Assembly (NCBI GenBank): GCA_946641795.1
Contig: CAMPBZ010000077.1
Coordinates: 1 to 5,846 of the forward strand
DNA: 5,846 nt
From: an uncultured Clostridia bacterium
GTDB lineage: Bacteria > Bacillota > Clostridia > Oscillospirales > CAG-272
Direction of reading: 5' to 3'
Part shown: piece after piece, positions 1 through 5,632 of the stretch
Position numbering within the stretch: the stretch's first letter is position 1
Layout of the letters: every line of letters starts with the position of its first letter
Position numbers and translations under genes: made by a program
The notes under the pieces: generated by a model
What the model saw: the letters and a program-made list of their open reading frames with translations, nothing else
What the model was told of the DNA's origin: nothing
Databases searched by the model: none

Positions 1-1234
1 TTTGCTTGTGATTTTTGCTTCCGTTGCCTTTTCCATCCCGGAGGTGATCCTTCCGCCGGTAATGCTCCTGTTTCCGTTTTTGGGGCTGTTTGGCCATCCC
101 TCGCTCTTGCTTGGCGCGCTGGTGGGCTTTTCATTGCTTTGCCGATTGCCGAAACTGCTTTCGGGGCACCGGCAGGATCGCTTTGGCAGAATAGATCTTG
201 TTGTGCTTTTGCTCGCGTTATTGCTGGTTTTGGACGGATGGATCGGTGCCGCCGGAAGTTCGGCCGGGGGAGGGCTGCTTGCGCTGTATCTTGCGGCGGC
301 GTGGTTTGCGCTTCGCCCGGCGCTGTACCTGCCAAAGTGGAGAAATCGCATTTTCGGTTGTTTTTTGCTTTCGGGCTCGGCCTGTTCTTTTTTGGGAATT
401 TTGCAGTACTTTTCGGGAAAAGCCGAGCAAAAATGGCTGGAAATCGGGCGTTTTGACCTTTTGGGCGGGCGGGTGAGCGCAACCTTTTCCAACCCGAATT
501 TTCTTGCCGTTTACCTGCTTGCCGTATTCGGCGTTTCGCTCGGCCGGGCGTTCCGCATCGGAAAAGATCGGTGGCTCGGCTGGGTTTCGCTCGCGCTTTC
601 TTCCGGGTGTTTGGTATTGACCTGGACGCGCGGCGCCTGGCTCGGCGCGCTGGCGGCAACCGCGGTTTTCCTGCTGTTTCATTCGGCTTCTTCGCTGGCG
701 GCGCTTTTGATCGCTCCGCTTTTTTTGCCAGGCGTTTATCCTTTTTTGCCGGAAGGCGTCCGCGCACGCTTCGGGAGCATCGGCAATCTTGCCGAAACCT
801 CCTCGCGCTACCGGCTGGAAACCTGGAAAGGCGTTTTGCGCCTGCTTTCGGCGCATCCATTCGGCATTGGAAGCGGGGAAGCCGCCTTTCATTTCGTCTA
901 TCCGCTTTACGCCGTTTCGGGAACCGAGAGCGTGATGCACGCGCACAACGTTTATTTGCAGGTGGCCGTTGAGCACGGTGTTTTCGGGCTGGCGCTGTTT
1001 TTGCTTTTTCTCGTTCTGCTTTTTCGCGGCTTTTTCGCCGCCTGGCGGCAAGGTGCCTGCAAAACCGACCGCCCGTTGTTTTTGGGAGTTGCCGCCGCAT
1101 TGATCGGCCTTTTAACAATGGGAATGTTCGATCATCTTTGGTATCAGCCAACGCTGTTTTATCTATTTGAAATGCTTGCGGCGGGGCTTTCGGCCTTTGC
1201 CGCCTGCACCCGGGAGGAAAACTATGAAACGTGA
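1..1234 (+). CDS. O-antigen ligase / Wzy-polymerase family membrane protein (5' end cut off)
   Basis: The reading frame is open at the left edge, so the N-terminus is missing; 410 residues are visible and the family is usually about 400-500 long, so probably little is lost. It is very hydrophobic, with roughly ten predicted membrane segments. The order of motifs fits the Wzy_C/O-antigen ligase family. In visible-residue numbering there is a GGRVSATFSNPNFLAVYL stretch (155-172), TWTRGAWLG (207-215), then a large outward-facing loop with SSRYRLETWK (267-276), HPFGIGSG (285-292) and HAHNVYLQ (313-320), followed by EHG (324-326) and the next helix. Such proteins join or polymerise lipid-linked glycans on the outer face of the membrane using Arg and His residues in these loops. 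In a Gram-positive, the likely role is capsule, exopolysaccharide or other surface-glycan assembly; the actual substrate cannot be read from sequence. The last 11 bases overlap the next gene, implying one transcript. Family assignment is firm, substrate unknown. Confidence 0.85.
   Translation, partial: LLVIFASVAFSIPEVILPPVMLLFPFLGLFGHPSLLLGALVGFSLLCRLPKLLSGHRQDRFGRIDLVVLLLALLLVLDGWIGAAGSSAGGGLLALYLAAAWFALRPALYLPKWRNRIFGCFLLSGSACSFLGILQYFSGKAEQKWLEIGRFDLLGGRVSATFSNPNFLAVYLLAVFGVSLGRAFRIGKDRWLGWVSLALSSGCLVLTWTRGAWLGALAATAVFLLFHSASSLAALLIAPLFLPGVYPFLPEGVRARFGSIGNLAETSSRYRLETWKGVLRLLSAHPFGIGSGEAAFHFVYPLYAVSGTESVMHAHNVYLQVAVEHGVFGLALFLLFLVLLFRGFFAAWRQGACKTDRPLFLGVAAALIGLLTMGMFDHLWYQPTLFYLFEMLAAGLSAFAACTREENYET
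1212..1217 (+). promoter_or_regulatory. Ribosome binding site that sets the start of the first DUF4330-like gene
   Basis: GGGAGG lies 6 bases before the ATG at 1224. The frame is open further upstream to 1167, but that extension lies inside the preceding gene, has no comparable site and adds a basic, proline-rich tail just before the membrane segment. The start at 1224 is therefore preferred. Confidence 0.75.
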
Positions 1235-1697
1235 AAAAAGGCCGCTCGGCCTGTTTGATTGGTGCATTTTGACCCTGGTTGCCGCGCTTGCGGCGTTTGG
1301 TGCCTTCGGCTTTTGGAAATACAGCAAAACGGTGGCGCCGCAGGTGGAGCTGGAATGCCTTTTGCGCCTGCCGGCAAGTGCAAAAACGGTCGATTTTGCG
1401 ATTGGCGACGAGGTGCGCAACGAGAATGGCACCATTTTCTTCGGCCGGGTGACCGGCGTTGCTTCGCGCCCCTCTGAAACGATGTTTTTGCGGGACGGAG
1501 TGCCGGTTTATGAGACTGTTGAAGGGTTGACTGAAACCGAGCTGACCGTTCGGATGGTTGCCGAGAAGGGCGAGGACTACCGCGTGGGCGACGTTCGGGT
1601 GTCCGCCGGCGGCAAGGGGACGTTCCGCATTGGCGGGGCGCTCGTTTCGGGCGTTTCGCTTATTCGTTTGGAAGAGGTGACGGAAGATGGAGAATAA
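1224..1697 (+). CDS. DUF4330-like membrane-anchored protein, copy A
   Basis: The product is 157 residues. It has a short basic N-terminus (MKREKRPLG), one membrane segment at about residues 11-31, and a soluble domain rich in predicted beta strands. There is no lipobox and no obvious signal-peptidase site, so it is probably an N-terminal anchor with the domain outside the cell. The soluble part contains AIGDEVRNENGTIFFGRVTGVASRP (59-83, given here as two halves AIGDEVRNENG and TIFFGRVTGVASRP) and a C-terminal FRIGGALVSGVSLIRL (134-149). This pattern resembles DUF4330 domains, in which a G-D-x-V-R turn and a G-x-V strand precede a late 'G-x-x-V-x-x-G' strand pair. The function of DUF4330 is not known. 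It overlaps the O-antigen ligase-family gene by 11 bases and the next gene by 11 bases, so it is probably co-expressed with them and may act in the same surface-glycan process. The family call rests on remembered motifs and is moderate. Confidence 0.7.
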   Translation: MKREKRPLGLFDWCILTLVAALAAFGAFGFWKYSKTVAPQVELECLLRLPASAKTVDFAIGDEVRNENGTIFFGRVTGVASRPSETMFLRDGVPVYETVEGLTETELTVRMVAEKGEDYRVGDVRVSAGGKGTFRIGGALVSGVSLIRLEEVTEDGE

Positions 1698-2151
1698 GAA
1701 CGCGAAAAAACGCATTTTTGATTTTTGCCTGTTGCTGTTGGCCATTTGCATGGTGGTGGGCGTTGCCCGGCGCTTTGGCGCTTTGCAGGCGGAGGCCGGG
1801 GAACCGACAGCGGCTTTTTCGGTGGAAGTGCTTTGGGAGGGCGTAGATGCGGAAACCGCCGACTGCCTTTTGGCCGGGGAAACGGTAAGAACCGAAACCG
1901 GAGCCGTTTTCGGCAGTGTGCAGGCAATTCGCCGCACCCCGCACCAGGCCGTTTTTTACCAGGAAGGGCGGGAACTGCGCGCAACCTTTCCGGAAGGAAC
2001 GGCGGAAGACGTGTACCTGACCCTTTCGGTTTCCGGCAGAAGGTCCGGCCAAATCCTTTTTCGCGAGGACGGAACGGCGGTTCTCGTCGGGCAAAAACTG
2101 CGCCTGTATTCGCTCCGGGCAACGCTTGATTTAACGGTTCTTTCGGCTTGA
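1687..2151 (+). CDS. DUF4330-like membrane-anchored protein, copy B
   Basis: The product is 154 residues. The start at 1687 has AGAGGTGA at 1673-1680, 6 bases before the ATG, and lies inside the end of copy A (11-base overlap, different frame). After a basic start (MENKNAKKR) there is one membrane segment at about residues 9-27, then a soluble domain. LLAGETVRTETGAVFGSVQ (61-79) followed by AIRRTP (80-85) lines up with residues 59-83 of copy A: both have G-[DE]-x-V-R-x-E-x-G. VYLTLSVSGR (109-118) and GTAVLVGQKLRLYS (129-142) line up with the later strands of copy A. I infer a diverged tandem duplicate with the same topology. Cysteines at 14, 21 and 60 are not arranged as a lipobox. It is the last gene of the left block; no canonical intrinsic terminator follows, only a T-rich stretch. 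Role unknown, plausibly surface-glycan related by context. Confidence 0.68.
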   Translation: MENKNAKKRIFDFCLLLLAICMVVGVARRFGALQAEAGEPTAAFSVEVLWEGVDAETADCLLAGETVRTETGAVFGSVQAIRRTPHQAVFYQEGRELRATFPEGTAEDVYLTLSVSGRRSGQILFREDGTAVLVGQKLRLYSLRATLDLTVLSA

Positions 2152-2236
2152 AAGCGGCTTTTGGCGCCCTTTTTCACCGTTTTCTTGCGTTTTGCACGAA
2201 AAATTCGCTTTTCGCGCTTAAAAATAGGTCAGATTG

Positions 2237-2250
2237 ACTATTGAAATAGT
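2237..2250. repeat. 14-base palindrome overlapping the ptsH -35 box
   Basis: ACTATT (2237-2242), GA, AATAGT (2245-2250) is a perfect 6-2-6 inverted repeat that covers the -35 hexamer. A repressor bound here would block RNA polymerase, so it is a candidate operator. The sequence is AT-rich and short, so chance is possible, and I do not recognise it as a known factor's site. Confidence 0.4.
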
Positions 2251-2269
2251 AGAATTTTTTTGCTATAAT
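2241..2269 (+). promoter_or_regulatory. Sigma-A type promoter for ptsH
   Basis: The -35 box is TTGAAA (2241-2246) and the -10 is TATAAT (2264-2269), separated by 17 bases, with a TG (2261-2262) one base before the -10, i.e. an extended -10. Transcription should begin near 2276, giving a leader of about 60 bases. An alternative -35, TTGACT at 2234-2239, gives a 24-base spacer and is too far. The -10 block TGCTATAATA is identical to that of the rplS promoter at 5681-5690. Confidence 0.85.
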
Positions 2270-2336
2270 ACTAATGATAAATTATCGAATTTTCTGCGTT
2301 TGACCAAGAAAAAACGATTGAACAGGAGCTTTTACC

Positions 2337-2603
2337 ATGATCTCACGCGAAGTAACCATCACAAATTCCAGCGGGCTCCACGCAAGACCCGCAACCTTCT
2401 TTGTGCAAAAGGCAAATCGCTATCCCTGCGCCATTCTGGTGGAAAACGGCGACCGGAAGATCAATGCCAAAAGTTTGCTCGGCGTTCTTTCGCTCGGCAT
2501 TGCCCAGGGAATGACCATTACCCTGACGGCGGACGGCGTAGGCGAAGAGGAAGCCTTGGAGGGTATGATCGAGCTGATCAACGGCGGATTTGTGGATCTT
2601 TGA
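2337..2603 (+). CDS. ptsH: HPr, phosphocarrier protein of the phosphotransferase system
   Basis: The product is 88 residues, the normal HPr length. HPr is a small cytosolic protein that takes phosphate from enzyme I on a histidine and passes it to sugar-specific EIIA domains. The active-site motif SGLHARPA is present with His15 and Arg17. The regulatory loop NAKSLLGVLSLGIAQG (43-58) carries Ser46, the residue phosphorylated by HPr kinase/phosphorylase in Bacillota to form the CcpA co-repressor. Having both His15 and Ser46 argues for true HPr rather than Crh, which lacks His15. The ATG at 2337 follows AGGAG (2324-2328) by 8 bases. The gene has its own promoter (-10 at 2264-2269) and its own terminator (2631-2687), so it can be a single-gene unit; no enzyme I or PTS permease gene lies nearby. 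A more specialised HPr paralogue cannot be excluded without the rest of the genome. Confidence 0.93.
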   Translation: MISREVTITNSSGLHARPATFFVQKANRYPCAILVENGDRKINAKSLLGVLSLGIAQGMTITLTADGVGEEEALEGMIELINGGFVDL

Positions 2604-2630
2604 TGCCGGAGCGTTGAGAAATTGAAATGA

Positions 2631-2687
2631 CGGCGTGCGCCGGAGACTGACCCAAACCGTTCTCCCGGATCGCACGCCGCTTTTTTT
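2631..2687 (+). terminator. Strong intrinsic terminator after ptsH, just upstream of uvrC
   Basis: CGGCGTGCG (2631-2639) pairs with CGCACGCCG (2671-2679), a perfect 9-base GC-rich stem. An inner stem forms between CCGGAGA (2640-2646) and TCTCCCGG (2661-2668, one bulged C), closing a 14-base loop (2647-2660). Seven T residues follow at 2681-2687. This is a classic Rho-independent terminator for ptsH. It lies within 6 bases of the uvrC ribosome binding site, so it may also control how much transcript enters uvrC. Confidence 0.9.
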
Positions 2688-2692
2688 CAAAG

Positions 2693-2700
2693 AAAGGAGG
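2693..2700 (+). promoter_or_regulatory. Ribosome binding site that sets the uvrC start
   Basis: AAAGGAGG ends 6 bases before the ATG at 2707. The same frame is open back to 2635, but that start lies inside the terminator hairpin and encodes a sequence unlike UvrC, so translation from 2707 is preferred. Confidence 0.85.
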
Positions 2701-2706
2701 AGCCTG

Positions 2707-4557
2707 ATGCCGTTATCCGAAAAGGATCGCGCCCGTTTGCTGGAAAAGGCAAACACATTGCCGCTCGTTCCCGGCGTTTATCTGATGCGGGAGAAGAGCG
2801 GAAAGGTGATTTACGTAGGCAAATCGCGCAAGCTGAAAAACCGCGTTTCCCAATATTTTCAAAACAGCGAAAAGAATATCAAAACCGCGCGAATGGTCTC
2901 CTCCGTTTTTGATTTTGATTACTATCTTTGCACCAACGAAATGGAAGCCCTGACGCTGGAAAATACGCTGATCAAGCAGTACAAACCCAAGTACAACATT
3001 CTGTTGAAGGACGCAAAGTCCTACCCCTATATCAAGGTTACGGCCGAGGAATACCCGCGCCTGGTTTTTACCCGCAAGCGGGACGCCGACCGGGCAAAAT
3101 ATTTCGGGCCGTTCTCCGGCGCTTCGGTCGCGTATTCCATAATTGAAACGCTTTCCAAAACGCTCCGCCTGCCAACCTGCCGGCGCAAATTCCCGCAGGA
3201 GATCGGCAAAGGGCGCCCCTGCATTTATTACGAAATGGGGAAGTGCGCCGGGCTTTGCACCGGCCGCGTGAGCGCCGAGGAACACCGCACCGCCGTTTCC
3301 TTTGCGTTGGACATTCTGAACGGCAAGAGCGACGCAGTACGCGCCCGGCTGGAAGAGCAGATGCGGGCCGACGCCGAGGCCGAACGCTATGAGGCCGCCG
3401 CAAAATGCCGCGATACCATTCGCGCGCTTGCCGCCATTCGCGAAAAGCAGAGCGTGGTTGCCTCGCCCGAGGCCGAGCAGGACGTGTTTGCCCTTTGGAC
3501 AGACGATTTTTGCACCTGCATTTCGGTCTTTTATATCCGCGGCGGCGTGGTGCAGGATTCTTCCGATTTCCTCTTTGGTGCCGACGAAATTCCCGAGGAC
3601 CTGACCGCTTTTTTGACCGAGCATTACCGGGCGCGCGCCTATCTTCCGCCGCGCGTACTGCTCGGCTTTGAGATGGACGCGGAGGATCAAGCCCTGCTTG
3701 CCGCAAGCCTTTCCCAGCTTGCCGGACGGAAAGTTGACGTTCACACACCCGAGCGCGGGCCGCTCCGCACGCTTTGCGAGCTGGTAAAAAGCAACGCCGC
3801 CGAGCGCGCCAAACGCTACCGGCTGGACGCCGAAAAGCAGGAGGGAACGCTGGCCCGGCTTGCCGAGCTTTTGCGGCTGGAAGTTTATCCGCAACGCATC
3901 GAGGCCTACGATATTTCCAACATTGGCGCCGAGCACCTGACCGCCGGGATGATCGTTTATAAAAACGGCGGCTTTTCCAAGGCCGATTATCGCGCCTTCC
4001 GCATCAAGGGCGTTGTCGGGACGACCGATGACTACGCTTCGATGTCCGAGGCGATTGAGCGCCGCTTTTCGCACCTGTCCGATCCTTCCGGGTCGTTTGC
4101 CGAGGAGCCTGATCTCATTCTTCTGGACGGCGGGCGCGGACACGTTTCGGTCATTCGCCAAAAGCTTTGTGCGCTCGGTTTGGAGCGCATTCCGGTTTTC
4201 GGCATGGTCAAGGACGACTACCACAAAACGCGCGCGCTTTGCACCGAGAATGAGGAGATCAGCATTGCGCGCGAGCGGGAGCTCTACACGCTGATCTACC
4301 GCATTCAGGAAGAGATCCACCGCTATACGCTGCGGATGATGGAGCAGGCAAAACGCTCCACCGTTTCCCACTCGGTGCTGACAAAAATACCCGGCATCGG
4401 CGACGCGAAAGCCAAAAAAATTCTTGCCGCTCTCGGCGGGCTTGCGGCGGTGAAAAAGGCGGATCTGGCTACGCTTTGCGGTATCAAAGGGCTTGCCAAA
4501 AGGGACGCCGAGGCGGTTTACCGCTATTATCACAAATCGGAGGACGATACAATATGA
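2707..4557 (+). CDS. uvrC: UvrABC system protein C (excision nuclease subunit)
   Basis: The product is 616 residues, close to typical UvrC (about 600-610). UvrC makes both cuts around bulky DNA lesions after UvrA-UvrB loading. The N-terminal GIY-YIG nuclease (3' incision) shows PGVY (22-25), YVGKSRKLKNR (36-46), the catalytic Glu in LTLENTLIK (Glu85) and KPKYN (93-97). Four cysteines, C158, C172, C180 and C184, match the spacing pattern of the iron-sulfur ligands reported for E. coli UvrC. A UVR (UvrB-binding) helix pair lies at about 206-242. The RNase H-like nuclease (5' incision) has YDISN (Asp402), LLDGGRGH (Asp474) and VKDDYHKTR (His506). Tandem helix-hairpin-helix motifs, IPGIGDAKAKKIL (561-573) and LCGIKGLAKRDAEAV (590-604), end the protein. 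All expected catalytic residues are present, so it should be active. Its stop overlaps the rsmD start by 4 bases. No promoter is visible between the preceding terminator and the start. Confidence 0.97.
   Translation: MPLSEKDRARLLEKANTLPLVPGVYLMREKSGKVIYVGKSRKLKNRVSQYFQNSEKNIKTARMVSSVFDFDYYLCTNEMEALTLENTLIKQYKPKYNILLKDAKSYPYIKVTAEEYPRLVFTRKRDADRAKYFGPFSGASVAYSIIETLSKTLRLPTCRRKFPQEIGKGRPCIYYEMGKCAGLCTGRVSAEEHRTAVSFALDILNGKSDAVRARLEEQMRADAEAERYEAAAKCRDTIRALAAIREKQSVVASPEAEQDVFALWTDDFCTCISVFYIRGGVVQDSSDFLFGADEIPEDLTAFLTEHYRARAYLPPRVLLGFEMDAEDQALLAASLSQLAGRKVDVHTPERGPLRTLCELVKSNAAERAKRYRLDAEKQEGTLARLAELLRLEVYPQRIEAYDISNIGAEHLTAGMIVYKNGGFSKADYRAFRIKGVVGTTDDYASMSEAIERRFSHLSDPSGSFAEEPDLILLDGGRGHVSVIRQKLCALGLERIPVFGMVKDDYHKTRALCTENEEISIARERELYTLIYRIQEEIHRYTLRMMEQAKRSTVSHSVLTKIPGIGDAKAKKILAALGGLAAVKKADLATLCGIKGLAKRDAEAVYRYYHKSEDDTI
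4539..4543 (+). promoter_or_regulatory. Ribosome binding site for rsmD, inside the end of uvrC
   Basis: GGAGG lies 10 bases before the ATG at 4554 and 13 before the adjacent ATG at 4557. The spacing favours 4554, which also creates the ATGA overlap with the uvrC stop. A start at 4557 would remove only one methionine. Confidence 0.65.
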
Positions 4558-5129
4558 TGCGCGTCATTACGGGCTCGGCCAAGGGGATCCGATTGCAAAC
4601 GCCGGAAGGGGAAACCACCCGCCCGACCTCCGAGCGCGCCAAGGAAGCGCTGTTTTCCATGATCCAGTTTGAGGTGGAGGGCAGGCGCGTGCTGGATCTG
4701 TTTGCCGGCTCCGGCCAGCTGGGGATCGAGGCATTGAGCCGCAGCGCGCAGTCTGCCGCTTTTGCCGACGCTTCCAAGGCGGCGGTTGAAGCAATCCGCG
4801 CCAACCTGCAAAAGACCAAATTGCAGGAGCGCGCCTTTGTGTACGCGGGCGACGCGCTTGCGTTCCTGCGGCAAAACGCCGCCCGGAAGTTTGACCTCGT
4901 CTTTCTGGACCCGCCCTATGCGCTCGGCCTGGTGCCGAAAGCGCTCGCGCTCCTCTGCAAGCAAAATATGCTGCTGCCGGGCGCGCTCCTGCTTTGCGAG
5001 ACCGGCGCCCCGGAGGACGTTTTCGGCGGAGAGGACGGGCTTGCGGCGGCCTTTGCCGTTCGCACCGTCAAAAAGCACGGCGTTGCCCACCTGACCTTGC
5101 TGGAATACCGGGAGGAGGGCGAAAAATGA
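4554..5129 (+). CDS. rsmD: 16S rRNA (guanine(966)-N(2))-methyltransferase
   Basis: The product is 191 residues (family about 180-200). RsmD uses S-adenosylmethionine to methylate the N2 of G966 (E. coli numbering) of 16S rRNA during small-subunit assembly. The N-terminus has the family signature RVITGSAKGIRL (3-14) and TRPTSERAKEALFSM (22-36). The SAM-binding motif I is VLDLFAGSGQLGIEALSRSA (46-65), an acidic residue (Asp72) ends the second strand, GDAL (99-102) is the next SAM-contact region, and the N6/N2-methyltransferase catalytic motif DPPY is at 119-122. All key motifs are intact. The start codon overlaps the uvrC stop and the stop overlaps the coaD start, both as ATGA, which suggests translational coupling. 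RsmD and CoaD are neighbours in many bacteria, which supports the identification. Confidence 0.95.
   Translation: MMRVITGSAKGIRLQTPEGETTRPTSERAKEALFSMIQFEVEGRRVLDLFAGSGQLGIEALSRSAQSAAFADASKAAVEAIRANLQKTKLQERAFVYAGDALAFLRQNAARKFDLVFLDPPYALGLVPKALALLCKQNMLLPGALLLCETGAPEDVFGGEDGLAAAFAVRTVKKHGVAHLTLLEYREEGEK
5113..5118 (+). promoter_or_regulatory. Ribosome binding site for coaD, inside the end of rsmD
   Basis: AGGAGG lies 7 bases before the ATG at 5126. The coaD frame is open further upstream within rsmD, but no CoaD-like sequence appears before MSERSRKIAIVPGSFDP, so 5126 is the start. Confidence 0.8.
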
Positions 5130-5632
5130 GCGAAAGAAGCAGAAAAATTGCCATTGTGCCGGGCAGTTTCGACCCGATGACGCTGGGGCACCGCGCGCTG
5201 ATCGAGGCGGTTTGCAAACGCTACGAAACCGTGTACGTTGCCGTAATGACCAACTTTGCCAAAACGCCGTTTTTGGAAAGCGATACCCGTTGCCAAATTG
5301 CCGGGTTGACGCTTGCCGACTTGCCGAATGCAACCGTTATTGCCGACGACGGGCTTTTGGTGGATCTGTTTGACCGTTTGCAGGCCGACGCGGTTTGCAA
5401 AGGCTACCGCAACGATACAGACCTTGCCTATGAACGCGGGCAGGACGAATGGAACCGCGCGCACAACCCGCGCTTTTTTACCGAGTTGATCCCCGCCGCG
5501 CCCGGAACCGAGGCGATCAGCTCCACGCTCGTGCGCGAACGGCTGGAAAAAGGGGAGCCGTTATCCGGGCTGGTGGCCGAAGCCGCCATTCCGGTTTTGC
5601 AGGCCGCGGTTGCCAAAATGAAAAGAAAATAG
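5126..5632 (+). CDS. coaD: Phosphopantetheine adenylyltransferase
   Basis: The product is 168 residues (family about 160). CoaD transfers AMP from ATP to 4'-phosphopantetheine, giving dephospho-CoA, the next-to-last step of coenzyme A synthesis in the cytosol. The nucleotidyltransferase signature IVPGSFDPMTLGH (10-22) includes the (T/H)xGH ATP-binding motif with His22. NFAKTP (43-48) carries the conserved substrate-binding Lys46, and ISSTLVRERL (131-140) is the C-terminal ISSTxxR motif. The central motif reads KGYRNDTDLAYERGQDEWNR (92-111) where Bacillus and E. coli have GLRxxxDFEYE; the arginine (Arg95), aspartate and YE are kept, so I regard it as an active variant. The start overlaps the rsmD stop (ATGA). 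No GC-rich hairpin follows the stop: only A/T-rich sequence, then the rplS promoter. Confidence 0.95.
   Translation: MSERSRKIAIVPGSFDPMTLGHRALIEAVCKRYETVYVAVMTNFAKTPFLESDTRCQIAGLTLADLPNATVIADDGLLVDLFDRLQADAVCKGYRNDTDLAYERGQDEWNRAHNPRFFTELIPAAPGTEAISSTLVRERLEKGEPLSGLVAEAAIPVLQAAVAKMKRK

Noticed and set aside
218..1051. Long open frame on the minus strand opposite the O-antigen ligase-family gene
   Set aside because: It is a low-complexity, Arg/Gln/Lys-rich shadow of a hydrophobic gene, has no recognisable domain and lies entirely under a well-supported gene.
2194..2217. Hairpin GC-A-CGAAAA / TTTTCG-C-GC after the second DUF4330-like gene as a terminator
   Set aside because: The stem has a mismatch and is AU-rich, and it is followed by TTAAAAA rather than a T-tract on either strand. 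The T-rich stretch at 2159-2193 also lacks a proper GC stem.
2309..2322. Possible CcpA cre site in the ptsH leader
   Set aside because: A central CG flanked by AAAAAA and ATTGAA matches the cre consensus at too few positions; the flanking TG and CA anchors are missing.
2234..2617. Plus-strand open frame running through the ptsH promoter and gene in another frame
   Set aside because: It begins inside the promoter, lacks a ribosome binding site and overlaps the certain HPr frame; its product has no family resemblance.
2604..2630. Separate promoter for uvrC just after ptsH
   Set aside because: TTGAGA at 2614-2619 could pass as a -35, but the expected -10 position falls in the GC-rich hairpin and has no TATAAT-like sequence.
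2635..2706. Upstream extension of UvrC to position 2635
   Set aside because: It would start inside the terminator hairpin, before the ribosome binding site, and adds 24 residues not seen in the UvrC family.
2713..4533. 606-residue open frame on the minus strand opposite uvrC
   Set aside because: uvrC is certain on the plus strand. The antisense frame is open because of GC-biased codon composition, has no ribosome binding site I can see and resembles no family.
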